Shown: positions 35,985 to 44,761, counted from the first letter of the stretch. The stretch: DNA of 64,000 nt from Variovorax sp. YR216 (GCF_900107745.1 NZ_FNRO01000009.1:62001-126000), one strand, 5' to 3'. Notes: a model not told the origin generated them from the sequence alone. Made by a program: numbers and translations.

Positions 35985-36601
35985 AACCTGCGTTTGACCG
36001 CCATCCGCTCCTTCTTCCGGTTTGTGTCGTTCGAGGAGCCGGCTCACAGCGCCCTTATCCAGCGCGTGCTCGCGATACCGAGCAAGCGACACGACAAGCG
36101 TGAAGTGCATTTCCTGACACACCTCGAAATCGAAGCAATCCTTGCCGCGCCCGATCGGATGACCTGGCTGGGTCGCCGCGACCATACCTTGCTGCTGCTC
36201 GCAGTCCAGACCGGCTTACGCCTTTCCGAACTGATTGGCTTAGACAGAGACGCCATCCATCTCGACGCAGGCGCGCACGTCCGGTGCGTAGGTAAAGGCA
36301 GGAAGGAACGATGCACTCCACTGACAAGGAACGCCCGAATCGCCCTTCAGGCGTGGCTCAACGAGCCGGCGCGGCGCGGCTCCAGCGCCTTGTTCCCCAA
36401 TCTTCACGGGGGCCGGCTCAGCGCGATAGCGTTCAAGCTCTTCTGGCCAAGCATGTGCAAGTCGCCAGCAAGCGATGCCCAACGTTGGCGTCCAAGCGGG
36501 AGTCGCCTCACGTCATGAGGCACAGCGCGGCAATGGAACTCCTGCAGGCGGGCGTGGACTGCTCGGTGATCGCGCTATGGCTCGGTCATGAATCGATCTA
36601 A
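35985..36601 (+). pseudogene. Tyrosine recombinase/integrase fragment, frameshifted and truncated
   Basis: Sequence from R-N-L-R-L-T-A-I-R-S-F-F-R-F through H-D-K-R-E-V-H-F-L-T-H-L-E-I-E-A-I-L-A-A-P-D and T-G-L-R-L-S-E-L-I-G-L matches the plasmid/transposon tyrosine-recombinase family; the first catalytic Arg is in that last motif. A frameshift near 36445 moves the rest (H-V-M-R-H-S-A-A-M-E-L-L-Q-A-G-V-D, then L-W-L-G-H-E-S-I) to another frame, and the gene ends at 36601 before the catalytic Tyr, where IS66-like sequence begins. Its N-terminus is replaced by the SDR fragment. Confidence 0.75.
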
Positions 36602-36908
36602 GGCGTTGCCACGGCAGACCCAGGACCAAGGCGTCGAACTGCGCAGGAGTGAGTGACGGCAAGGGCGTCGCGTTGGTCGTGCCCGGCCAGACGAAGCGCC
36701 CCGCGTTGAGCCGGCGCGCCGCGCACCACACGCCGAAGCCGTCGTGCACCAGCAGCTTGACACGCGTGCCGCGAACATTCGCGAACAGGTAGCCATGGTG
36801 CGCCTGCGCTGCACCGAAGACTTGCACGACGCGCGCCAACAGGCGGTCGGCGCCGGCGCGCATGTCGATGGGATCGGCGGCCAGCCACATCGCGTCGATG
36901 CGGATCAT
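36602..36908 (-). pseudogene. tnpB: IS66 TnpB, C-terminus lost
   Basis: From the ATG at 36908 the family sequence is clear: M-W-L-A-A-D-P-I-D-M-R-A-G-A-D-R-L-L-A-R-V, then H-H-G-Y-L-F-A-N-V-R-G-T-R-V-K-L-L-V-H-D-G-F-G-V-W, ending L-G-L-P-W-Q-R-L. At that point the frame crosses into the recombinase fragment and the last residues are foreign. The ATG overlaps the tnpA stop (ATGA), as normal for this family. Confidence 0.8.
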
Positions 36909-37270
36909 CGAAGCAACTCGCGCATCCACGCCGCGCACTCGCTGACGGCGCTCGCCGGCCATGTCACGGTGACCGCCATCGGCCCACGTCGCAGCTCAAT
37001 GCGAACGTCCGGGACATGAGCCGGCTGGACTGGTGGCGGCAAGCTGACCGGGACGAACAATGTCTGGGCTTCTTGCGCCTTGGGGGCCTCGGCGGTGGTC
37101 GCGCTGACGACGGTGGTTCCCGACTTCATCTCTGAATCGCGAACCCATCGGCGCAGCAGATTCGCGTTAACGCCTTGGGCCATCGCCACCGCCGCCATCG
37201 ACATGCCCGGCTGCATGCAACTGGCCACGGCGTTTGCCTTGAATTCGTCGCTGTGAACGCGACGTCGCCG
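36905..37270 (-). pseudogene. tnpA: IS66 TnpA (OrfA), start lost
   Basis: The frame H-S-D-E-F-K-A-N-A-V-A-S-C-M-Q-P-G-M-S-M-A-A-V-A-M-A-Q-G-V-N-A-N-L-L-R-R-W-V is the helix-turn-helix protein of IS66 elements, followed by the basic C-terminus ending M-R-E-L-L-R. No ATG is found upstream of the homology; an in-frame stop occurs about 15 codons before it, so the start has been lost. Confidence 0.7.
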
Positions 37271-37631
37271 GCGCCAAGCCGCTGACGCCGGTCAGCTTGC
37301 TGATGACGTCTGTACAACGTCTGCCTGCTCACGCCAAGCTTCACCGCCTGAGCACTTCCCTGACGAGTGCTTCGAGGACTGCCATCTTCTTCAATTCCGG
37401 GTCTTTCGTGCAACTCGTGGACGAACGGCGACGCGCGAAGTACTTCTCGACTGGCCTCGTACCCGATCAGTACGATGACTTGTCATGGGCAAACCGCCTA
37501 CAAGGGCCGCTGAAACCACGGGCGTAAACTGGAGACCTTTTCTCATCGACAGCATCTGCGCCCTCGTTCTTTCTGTCCTGGAAGCATCGAAGTGAGTCAT
37601 CCTTTGCCGCATTACGGAATTGATCACCACC
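37271..37631. other. Stretch without an assignable gene
   Basis: A minus-strand peptide K-L-G-V-S-R-Q-T-L-Y-R-R at about 37306-37341 resembles a transposase or resolvase helix-turn-helix, in a frame different from tnpA, so it may be another relic. Nothing else was recognised. Confidence 0.4.
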
Positions 37632-37904
37632 ATGAAAAAAGACAAAATGAATTTGAGCATCCGGAAGTCAATCCAAGCGTTCCCTACCCTAGAGGACGCT
37701 ATAGAGCATGTGCGACAGGAACTTCGCGCCGAACGATGTGTGACTACTTGGCCGGTCCATGAGGGCGGCTATCGGGTGGAGTCATGGAACTTCGAAGCCC
37801 GCGGCGGAAGCGACGGCGATAGTTATTTCGCGCCGACAGAGCCGCATGAGCTCGAGCCCCCTCACACAAGAGAAAAGCTGACCTTCCTGCTGCGTCGAAA
37901 ATGA
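37632..37904 (+). CDS. Hypothetical protein, 90 residues
   Basis: A small soluble protein beginning M-K-K-D-K-M-N-L-S, with a short helix (L-E-D-A-I-E-H-V-R-Q-E-L-R-A-E) and a Trp/Tyr-containing middle (Y-R-V-E-S-W-N-F-E). No family was recognised. The ATG at 37632 is preferred because the K-K-D-K start looks native. It stands alone between IS66 debris and a gene-poor stretch, so it is probably cargo of the accessory zone. Confidence 0.45.
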   Translation: MKKDKMNLSIRKSIQAFPTLEDAIEHVRQELRAERCVTTWPVHEGGYRVESWNFEARGGSDGDSYFAPTEPHELEPPHTREKLTFLLRRK

Positions 37905-38584
37905 GGCGCAGCCGATTCGTGACTTGGGAGAGGTGGTCGAATCGCCGTGTATTTCCGGGTTACGTCGATGCTCAAACTGAGGATGGTGTCCGAATCCGCC
38001 TAGCGATGCGGCATGAAGGGGTGAGTGTCTGCCAGCATCTGAAGCCGCAGCATCGCATTGCTTCGATTGCTGCATGATGGCGCGCCGCTTCAGGGTGAGC
38101 GGTGCTCCAAGGCACTCTGTTCAGACAGCCGCCGACGCGAATCGCTCGCCGTCGCCTTCCAGTTGCCGCCAAGCTCGAAGCTCATGTACAGCTCGCCCCT
38201 GAATCGCTGTATTCTTAATCTGTGGCGGTTTCTTGTGTCAACGCCAAGTTCAAATTTCATATCCCCCGGCAAAGTAGAAGTGTTGCATATTCGGCCGAGC
38301 TGGAGATTCTTGTTCGGAATACGCCAGAGTCAGGTAGTCTTTTCTTCGGCGCCTCTTGCTGAGACGCTGTGCGTCTCCTCATGCTCGCACATTCAGCATC
38401 GACTGCCTCTGCGACCTACTCGAAAGCCGCCGCCTCTTTCCGACAGGCGCGCAAGCGGCTATGGCCGATACGGTCGTCCACCCCCTCGGCAATGCGATGT
38501 CCTGCAGCGTGCGGGCAATAGCCAGACCTCAAAGGAAATGCCCCAAGAGTTTGAGCCCGTCTCCAACCTTCGGAGGGCCGAAAT
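37905..38584. other. Stretch without a convincing gene
   Basis: Only short frames with shadow-like composition are present. No repeats, IS ends or RNA genes were recognised. Confidence 0.45.
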
Positions 38585-38944
38585 GTGACCTTCAACAACC
38601 CGGTCGCTCTGATCGAAAGAATTGAATCACTGGCATTAGATCTCGCGTTGCGAATGCGTCAGAACCTGTCCGCACGGCTTGCGGCGACGGGCCATGTCTC
38701 CGATCGAGCGTTGAAGCTGCTCGAAGACTGCAACTCGCTCGTCGAGTTGATTCGGAAGCAGGCGGACAGTTGCCGGAAATCCGAGTGGCGCGCTTCGAAG
38801 CTCGTGGACTCGTGCTATGCGATGAGGCTGCTGCTTGGACTAAATGTAGGCGAGTTCGGCATCGGCGAAGACGCCCTGAGCCACATCGATGCGTGGATAC
38901 TCCAGATAGCATGTCACAAACTGATGGGCTCAATCGAGCCTTGA
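38585..38944 (+). CDS. Hypothetical helical protein, 119 residues
   Basis: Opening with a GTG, the protein is almost wholly alpha-helical (L-I-E-R-I-E-S-L-A-L-D-L-A-L-R-M-R-Q-N-L, then L-L-E-D-C-N-S-L-V-E-L-I-R-K-Q-A). No family was recognised and there is no signal peptide. Its helix-rich make-up and position resemble the two related small proteins at 39964 and 40434, though direct sequence similarity to them is not evident. Function unknown. Confidence 0.5.
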   Translation: MTFNNPVALIERIESLALDLALRMRQNLSARLAATGHVSDRALKLLEDCNSLVELIRKQADSCRKSEWRASKLVDSCYAMRLLLGLNVGEFGIGEDALSHIDAWILQIACHKLMGSIEP

Positions 38945-39049
38945 TTAAGAAGGTCGTGACCTACGCAGGTCCGTACTCCCATACCCGCAGGCCTGGCGCA
39001 TACGGCTAAAGGCGGCATCGTGTGTGACCGGCCGCGTAACGGTCCGCAT

Positions 39050-39270
39050 GAACGTCATCACAAGGACCCGGCCTATCTGTTCGAGCGCTGCCGGTTTGCG
39101 ATGTTGGAGGAAGCGAAAGAATGTTCGAATGGCCGCCAGGCGGACGGTGCGCTTCTGGGCTGAGTTGCCGCTATCAACGTTGCCACGTCCAGTTGCTCCA
39201 ATTGGATGGCCGAGGGCTCGACTTTGTGCTTTGACGCGGCGAACTTGAACGGGGCCCGGAAGGTGCAGAC
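39050..39270 (-). pseudogene. Second tyrosine-recombinase relic, frameshifted
   Basis: On the minus strand, T-F-R-A-P-F-K-F-A-A-S-K-H-K-V-E-P-S-A-I is followed, after a shift to another frame, by N-S-A-Q-K-R-T-V-R-L-A-A-I-R-T-F-F-R-F-L-Q-H-R-K-P, the SAM-like N-terminal domain of the same recombinase family as the fragment at 35985. The catalytic domain is missing. It is on the opposite strand, so at least two copies of such an element have decayed here. Confidence 0.6.
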
Positions 39271-39963
39271 AGATGATGACCGAGCGTGACATGTTCGTCG
39301 ATTACGCTACCGTTTGTCGGTGATCGATCAAAATCCTGCCAGTGCTGTGTTTCGGCAGGCAATCCCTGTGGCATCGAGTTACGGCGTGCTGGAGAAGATC
39401 AACATCGAAAAGGGCGGGCGGTGCGAACACCGCGGCCATCGAGGGTCTTCGCGCCGAGTTGGGTCCAGATTTTGGAGGCTTCGCCAGTCGATTTGACGCC
39501 TGCAGGCTGCAGTCTTACGCAAGGAGTTCACGCAAGCATGCGCCTTGCCGGAGTCGCATCACATTGATCGGTGATTTCCATCAGGGAGTTCGCTTGGCAA
39601 GTTTCGCCATGCGCTTTCCCGCGTGGGGTTTGAGCATCCTGGTCCGGCTGCGCTTGGGTGCGTGCGGCGGCGCCCGAAGGCCCAAGCGCCGTCGCCGATT
39701 ACACGGTGACAGGCAGCAAGGCGGCGGGCGCAGTCTGTGCGACCGTCAACATTGCCGTGTCCCCTGGCGCGAGAGCATCGACCGGGGGCCCATTTGATTC
39801 CGCTGCAATAACTGACGGTTTGCTAATGGAGCACCGCCAGCACCAGATCCAGGGTGTTGTCGCCCGCGTTCGAATTTCTGAATTTCTGTCGCGTCGCCAA
39901 CCTGCGCCGTGTCGGGAAGTGGGCCTACATCGCGCGTCTGGTGGATGCGAGACACTGGCAAAA
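39271..39963. other. Stretch without a convincing gene
   Basis: An open frame from about 39658 enters the gene at 39964, but its first 100 residues show no family and mixed composition. No other feature was recognised. Confidence 0.4.
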
Positions 39964-40416
39964 ATGGGAATATGTAACACTCAGACTTCGCAGCTCTATT
40001 ACTTGCAGCTGCAGAACAGAATCGGGAGCGCGACGCATAGAACTTTAGACTCATTGCAATCATTGGAACGCGCGGTTGATGCAGTCGAGTTGGCGATGCA
40101 TCACGTCTTGGAAAGCGAGCCAGGCTTCAGCTTCGCGACCCAGACTGATCTGCTTTCGCTTTCTCCGGCCGAGGAGGCGCGCGTGCGGGAGGAAGAGACG
40201 GCGAGCGATCGAAAACGCCCGGAGTTGGCGGCGATTCACTCTTGCCTGATGTCATCCATGGCAATGCTTGCGGTCTGCCATTCACTGATAGAGCAACCGC
40301 CCGACCAAACGCTCCTCGAGCCCGAACGCCAGTGGAAGAGGCTGGCGTCCGACGCCAAGACCGCAGGTCGCGCCGCATATCGCGCGGCACTCGTACTTTC
40401 AGATCCCGCTTCCTGA
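39964..40416 (+). CDS. Hypothetical protein, paralogue of the next gene
   Basis: From the ATG at 39964 the product is 150 residues, predicted helical and soluble. Its core L-S-P-A-E-E-A-R-V-R-E-E-E-T, a helix of S-S-M-A-M-L-A-V-C-H-S-L-I, and A-G-R-A-A-Y-R-A-A-L-V-L-S align with L-S-P-D-E-K-R-K-E-L-T-V-E-E-E-T, A-V-A-A-L-E-V-A-E-T-L-M and A-A-E-A-A-A-V-L-S of the next gene at the same spacing. The two are tandem paralogues of an unrecognised family, 17 bases apart, likely one operon. The start is uncertain because the frame is open upstream to 39658. Confidence 0.55.
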   Translation: MGICNTQTSQLYYLQLQNRIGSATHRTLDSLQSLERAVDAVELAMHHVLESEPGFSFATQTDLLSLSPAEEARVREEETASDRKRPELAAIHSCLMSSMAMLAVCHSLIEQPPDQTLLEPERQWKRLASDAKTAGRAAYRAALVLSDPAS

Positions 40417-40433
40417 GGTGAATGAGATCAGCT

Positions 40434-40883
40434 ATGCAAACCCCAGACCTAGAGACAGTTGAGACGGTCAGAGTCGCGCTCCAGGAAGTGATCTTGGCGC
40501 GACAGCACGGCGTCCAAGCTGTGCCGTACTTCGCCCCAACCAACATCGGCGTGCTTTCTCCCGACGAGAAACGGAAAGAGTTGACTGTGGAGGAAGAGAC
40601 CGATTACGGCAATCGGGTGCGCGCTGGCATCCACATGACGCTGTCTGCGGCGGTCGCAGCACTTGAAGTTGCAGAAACGCTCATGAAAAACTTCGCTACC
40701 ATCAATCCAGAGGATCGGAAGCGCGAATTGATTCGATGCTCGCTGAATGCTCGTGTTGCCAGGGACGCTGCGGCCGAGGCCGCCGCGGTCTTGTCGGGGC
40801 AGCAAGCCCCCAAAACAGACGCGATGGTGGAAATCAAGCGACTGAAATCGGCACTCTTCCAGCGATTCGGGATCGGCGAATAA
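40434..40883 (+). CDS. Hypothetical protein, paralogue of the previous gene
   Basis: A 149-residue helical protein starting M-Q-T-P-D-L-E-T-V-E-T-V (an in-frame ATG four codons upstream is possible). It shares the L-S-P-x-E core, an E-E-E-T motif, a central Ala-rich helix and an Ala-rich helix ending V-L-S with the gene before it. The C-terminal helix (I-K-R-L-K-S-A-L-F-Q-R-F) is extra. No family was recognised; a toxin-antitoxin or phage-related role was considered but nothing in the sequence supports it. Confidence 0.55.
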   Translation: MQTPDLETVETVRVALQEVILARQHGVQAVPYFAPTNIGVLSPDEKRKELTVEEETDYGNRVRAGIHMTLSAAVAALEVAETLMKNFATINPEDRKRELIRCSLNARVARDAAAEAAAVLSGQQAPKTDAMVEIKRLKSALFQRFGIGE

Positions 40884-41026
40884 CCCATACGAATCCCGCC
40901 AGCTCTCTTCGGTCGCGCAAGTCGCCGACTCAGCTGCCGGCGGCTCCACGCGGCCTCAGTGAGCAGCCGCCTCGCGAGTGCATAGCGCCACCGCCGCGGG
41001 GGCGGTTCAGTCATCCAACCGGATCT

Positions 41027-41345
41027 TTAGCCAACCGGCCGCGGAACATTTTTTTTCGCCGTGAGCCAGTCTCGCCGCCGTTCCGCGTCCTTCGCGAGTC
41101 GCTGCGGATCCTTTGATGCGAAGCACCAGCGCAGCCAGTCCCGCGCCTCGGGCGCGAAGGCATTGCCTGGCGCCAACCCCAGGCCAGCCTCGGCCACCAG
41201 CCGCCTTGCGACCTCGAGCGAATCGTTGAAGCCTTCGAGCCGGAAGAAGGCATACCTGCCGACTTTAGCTGACGCCACTTGCACGCCCGGAAGCTCGGCC
41301 AACAGCGGCACGAGCGTGTCGCGGCAACGCTTCAGGTGTCGTGAA
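41027..41345 (-). pseudogene. C-terminal fragment of a PLP-dependent aminotransferase
   Basis: The frame reads L-K-R-C-R-D-T-L-V-P-L-L-A-E-L-P-G-V, G-R-Y-A-F-F-R-L-E-G, A-G-L-G-L-A-P-G-N-A-F, then W-L-R-W-C-F-A-S, which matches the small C-terminal domain of class I/II aminotransferases, including the F-A carboxylate-binding region. The whole large domain with the PLP lysine is missing; homology begins at about 41345, exactly where IS110-like sequence starts, so insertion and deletion removed the rest. Confidence 0.7.
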
Positions 41346-41790
41346 GTAATGGAATGGACGCCCCCGCCTCACCTGAATCGCAACATGCGACATTGGGGGG
41401 CATGTTCAACCACACGAGCAGAGGCAGCCACCATGAAGATCACGACGATTGGCATCGACCTGGCGAAGAACGTGTTCCAGGTCCATGGGGTGGATGAGCA
41501 CGGTAGAGCTGTCATGAACAAGCAGCTCAAGCGGCAACAGGTGGTTGAGTTCTTTGCCAACTTGCCACCGTGCCTGATCGGAATGGAAGCGTGCGGCAGC
41601 GCACACCATTGGGCGCGCAAGTTGCAGACCCTGGGCCACACAGTCAAATTGATGGCCCCGCAGTTCGTCAAACCCTACGTGAAGTCCAATAAGATCGATG
41701 CGGCCGATGCGCAGGCAATCTGTGAGGCCGTGGGCCGCCCGAGCATGCGGTTTGTGCCACTGAAGAGTGTCGAAAACCAAGGCGCTCATC
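41346..41790 (+). mobile_element. IS110-family remnant
   Basis: A short noncoding leader (41346-41432) and the N-terminal part of an IS110-type transposase remain. No terminal repeats were identified; IS110 elements often lack them. The right boundary is where transposase similarity ends. Confidence 0.65.
41433..41790 (+). pseudogene. IS110 transposase, N-terminal DEDD part only
   Basis: The start M-K-I-T-T-I-G-I-D-L-A-K-N-V-F-Q-V-H-G-V-D is the first catalytic Asp region of IS110 transposases; G-M-E-A-C-G-S-A-H-H-W-A-R and K-S-N-K-I-D-A-A-D-A-Q-A-I carry the further acidic residues. After R-F-V-P-L-K-S-V-E-N-Q the frame leaves the family and ends at 41921. The C-terminal Ser-containing transposase domain is absent, so the element cannot move by itself. 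Confidence 0.8.
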
Positions 41791-42039
41791 TCCCTGTCCA
41801 GGTTCGTGCCGCAGTTCTCAACGAGACGCTGCGGCCTCGAGAGAGGCCAACGCCATGGCCTGGCAATACTGAAAACGAACGGTGCTACGTCGACAGCGAG
41901 TGGGAGATGGAGGCTGCTTAGCCAAAGAACTCCGGCGCCTTCCTGCCGCACGATGCGCACTTTGTGCCCAAACATTTCTTCCCGCACTTTTTGCACGCTG
42001 TCCCTCACGGAAGACCTACCAATCTTCGCGCATCGCTGC

Positions 42040-42803
42040 GCTGGTTGACGATGTGGCAGCCCGTGCAGCCGCCACGCGGCTTCTGCTGGCCGTCTGCGGT
42101 GCCGCCGCGGCACTGAGGCTGCTGGCGATCGCCCTCGCATGGCGGGCCGAATTGCGGCGTCAGGTGACGCAGAGAGAGACTCGCATCGCCTCGCTGCAGT
42201 CACAGAAGGCCGCGCCGATCGGCGAAGTTCACCATCGCATCAAGAACCACGGTCTCTTCGAGACCCATCGCCGTGCTGCGGACAAGGATCCAGTCATGTC
42301 CGGGGCCCTTGAGACGCTACACGGTCACGTTCTGGCTCTGGTCGGCATCCATGGATTGCAGGCGCAGCATGGCAGCATCGGCATCGCGCTCGGCGAGTTG
42401 GTGCGCACACAGCTGAAGTTGGTGCGTGCAGGGTTTCCGCGGGCCCCAGTTGGCGCTGACAGAAGACTACAAGTTGCCGGAGGCGGTATTGCCTCCGGAT
42501 CAGGCCCTTCCTGTCGCCTTGATGACGACCAAGATGATCATCAACGCAATCAAGCACGGTGTGGCCGCGCCCGTCCGTGTGGCCATCGGGATGGGCGCTC
42601 AGCATTGCGGCTACGTTGCCGTCACAAATCGCGTCTCATCAGCGGCCACCATGGACTGGAAAAGCGGCCAGGGGCTAGGCATCGGTTTGAGCCTCTTGTC
42701 GACCTTGTCGGAGGGCATCGCCGAGGTGACGCAGAGGAGTACCCAACAGGAGATGATCATGACGATATTCTTGCGCCCGATGGGCCCGGGCGGATCAAGT
42801 TGA
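42040..42803 (+). pseudogene. Histidine kinase (HisKA_2/HWE type), frameshifted
   Basis: One frame gives a membrane-like helix (L-L-L-A-V-C-G-A-A-A-A-L-R-L-L-A-I-A-L), then the phospho-acceptor motif I-G-E-V-H-H-R-I-K-N-H near 42220-42250. Near 42430 the reading frame changes, and the ATPase domain continues in another frame with M-I-I-N-A-I-K-H-G (N box) and G-Q-G-L-G-I-G-L-S-L-L (G box), ending at 42803. One frameshift separates the halves, and the start is unclear. It directly precedes an ANTAR response regulator, its natural partner. Confidence 0.65.
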
Positions 42804-42805
42804 CC

Positions 42806-43362
42806 ATGGCCCACATTCTCATCGTCGAAGACGACCCGCTCGTCAGACATGTCTTCCTCACGCTCCAGCGGGCCGATGACCATGACGTGATCGCCGTGCC
42901 GAACGCCGATGGAGCCGTCGATGCGGCGACCAAGCGCACTACGGCGCTCGTTCTCATGGATGTCGGACTGCCCGGCATGGACGGCATCGAATGCGCCGGC
43001 GTTCTTCGCCAGCAAAAGATAGACGCGCCGATCGTTTTTCTGACGGCACATGGTAGACCTGAGTTCGTCGCCAGAGCGATCCATCACACCCCTACGCCTA
43101 CCTCGTCAAGCCCATCAGTGGCGATCAACTCATTCCGCTCGTGCGCACTGCTCTGTACGCGGCAGAGGTGGGGCAAGCCAGAGAGGACAAGCTCGTGCTG
43201 GCACTCACCGACGGCCGCGAAATCAGCGCGGCGGTTGGCATGCTCGCTGAACGCCACCAACGGACAATCGATCAGGCGTTCTCTGCGCTGCGTGTCATGG
43301 CTCGCAGCGAGAGTCGTCGCCTGGTAGAGGTCGCTTCAGAGATCACCAGTCGCTCGCGCTAG
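42806..43362 (+). pseudogene. ANTAR-domain response regulator, frameshifted
   Basis: From the ATG at 42806 the receiver domain is plain: M-A-H-I-L-I-V-E-D-D-P-L, the phospho-Asp motif L-M-D-V-G-L-P-G-M-D-G-I-E, and F-L-T-A-H-G. Near 43085 the frame shifts; the conserved Y-A-Y-L-V-K-P and the rest continue in another frame through an ANTAR RNA-binding domain (M-L-A-E-R-H-Q-R-T-I-D-Q-A-F-S-A-L-R-V-M-A) to 43362. ANTAR proteins act by transcription antitermination. With the kinase also frameshifted, the pair appears dead unless both shifts are sequence errors. Confidence 0.7.
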
Positions 43363-43610
43363 GAATCCAAAAGGGCTTTGCGTTAAAAACTACCGGCGCC
43401 CGTCGCTGCGAGCGAGTCGTGTGGCAAGTGCTGTGGTGATAATGCGCGCACAGCTGCCCAAAACCCGTGGCTGACCCTCGTGCAGGCGCACGACGGAGCC
43501 AGACACGGGGTTCACTCGTCGTCCGCCTTGCAGGGCGGCCCACAGATCGCAGCCCCCCGCATCTGCGTCGCTTCCGAAACGCCTGCCGACCTTCAAGCAG
43601 GAGTAGTTGG

Positions 43611-43790
43611 ATGTGTGGATTTGCAGGTTTCCTGCCGTGCGGGCCGTCGCCGACGAAAGTTGTGGATCGTCACCCGGTTCTTGTTGCCGTCAGTGACGCT
43701 GTCGACCATCGTGGCCGGGATGCACGGTATTACGATGATGACCGGGTGGAGCTCGTGTATCGGCGGTCGCCGCAGGCCGTGGTGAAGCGG
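43611..43790 (+). pseudogene. asnB: Asparagine synthetase B N-terminal relic
   Basis: AGGAG precedes an ATG at 43611 whose product begins M-C-G-F-A-G-F-L, the start of class II glutamine amidotransferases with the catalytic Cys2, followed by V-D-H-R-G-R-D-A-R-Y-Y (normally H-R-G-P-D). After about 60 residues the similarity stops and the frame runs on into the pilin gene. The remaining 500 or so residues of asparagine synthetase are missing, so it is a deletion relic just before the pilin operon. Confidence 0.65.
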
Positions 43791-43811
43791 GATGCCCCCA
43801 GACATCAGACG

Positions 43812-44282
43812 ATGAAGACGTCGCCAAATGCGCCCTGGTTGATAGCGCGCTTGGGTCGACGTGCTGCTGGACCAGGTTCGCTACGAGGCTTCACATTGAT
43901 AGAGCTGATGGTGACGGTCGCCATCGTTGCCATCCTGGCAGCGATCGCCTATCCCTCGTACACCAGGTACATCGTGCGCTCCAATCGCGCGGCTGCGATG
44001 GGATACATGCTGGAAGTCACCAATCGTCAGCAGCGCTACATGTTGGATGCGCGGCAGTACGCGACTTGGGCGCAGCTGAATCTGACCCTGCCTTCCAACG
44101 TTTCTGCCAACTACCAGATCGATACCAACCCGACCGGTGCCACGCCGCCGGGATTCACGGTGACGGCGACTCCGATCAACAGTCAACTCGCCAGAGACAC
44201 CCAGTGCGGGACGTTGAGCATCGATGACACGGGACTGAAGAAGGCGCTTGGAAATCAGACGGGGGTTCAAGGATGCTGGTAA
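43812..44282 (+). CDS. Type IV pilin-like protein (PilE family)
   Basis: A 156-residue prepilin with a basic leader and the processing site L-R-G / F-T-L-I-E-L (cleavage after Gly26), then the hydrophobic helix M-V-T-V-A-I-V-A-I-L-A-A-I-A-Y-P-S-Y. A C-terminal Cys pair (C-G-T and G-C-W) would close the D-region. It heads the minor-pilin operon and overlaps fimT by 10 bases. The ATG at 43812 was chosen from the leader; an upstream in-frame extension belongs to the asnB relic. Confidence 0.85.
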   Translation: MKTSPNAPWLIARLGRRAAGPGSLRGFTLIELMVTVAIVAILAAIAYPSYTRYIVRSNRAAAMGYMLEVTNRQQRYMLDARQYATWAQLNLTLPSNVSANYQIDTNPTGATPPGFTVTATPINSQLARDTQCGTLSIDDTGLKKALGNQTGVQGCW

Positions 44283-44761
44283 GCCGCAGTTCGGCGCGGC
44301 GCCACGTCACCGGCTTCACACTGATCGAACTGATTACCACCGTGGTGGTGCTGGCGGTTCTGGTGGGCGTCGCGCTTCCGTCGTTTCGTTCATTTGTGAT
44401 CAACCAGCGTTTACGCAACGCGTCCTTCGACATGATGGCCTCGTTGACCCTGGCGCGTAGCGAAGCGATCACCCGTGCCAGAACCGTGTCGTTCACGAAA
44501 GGCAGTACGTCCTGGGACAAGGGGTGGACGGTGACCGACGGCACGGCGCCGGTGATCCAGAACCAGGAAGCCTACAGCGGACTGTCGATCACCGACTCGG
44601 CCTCCCTGGGTGCCGTCTCATACGGCAAGGACGGCCGCGCGGTCACCGCGAATACGAAATTCACCGTTGCCCCTTCCGTGGCGATCAGCGGTGTGAGTTG
44701 CCGTTTCATCTCCATCGGCCTGAGTGGCGTGCCGAGCAGCAGTGTGGGAGCTTGCCCTTGA
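44273..44761 (+). CDS. fimT: Minor pilin FimT/GspH
   Basis: A 162-residue prepilin with the cleavage site H-V-T-G / F-T-L-I-E-L (after Gly14) and the FimT/GspH features S-F-R-S-F-V-I-N-Q-R-L-R-N-A and L-T-L-A-R-S-E-A-I-T-R. FimT-type minor pilins prime pilus assembly and can bind DNA. The stop and the pilV start share a base (TGATG). Confidence 0.85.
   Translation: MLVSRSSARRHVTGFTLIELITTVVVLAVLVGVALPSFRSFVINQRLRNASFDMMASLTLARSEAITRARTVSFTKGSTSWDKGWTVTDGTAPVIQNQEAYSGLSITDSASLGAVSYGKDGRAVTANTKFTVAPSVAISGVSCRFISIGLSGVPSSSVGACP

Larger units (their letters stand above)
36602..37270 (-). mobile_element. IS66-family remnant (tnpA-tnpB part)
   Basis: Two adjoining minus-strand genes in the IS66 order tnpA-tnpB survive, but tnpC and recognisable ends are absent. 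The downstream edge abuts the truncated recombinase at 36601. The upstream edge is set where tnpA homology fades near 37270. Confidence 0.7.

Noticed and set aside
38945..39292. Intact 115-residue minus-strand gene
   Set aside because: Only its middle matches a recombinase domain, and the matching upstream part is in another frame, so it is a relic.
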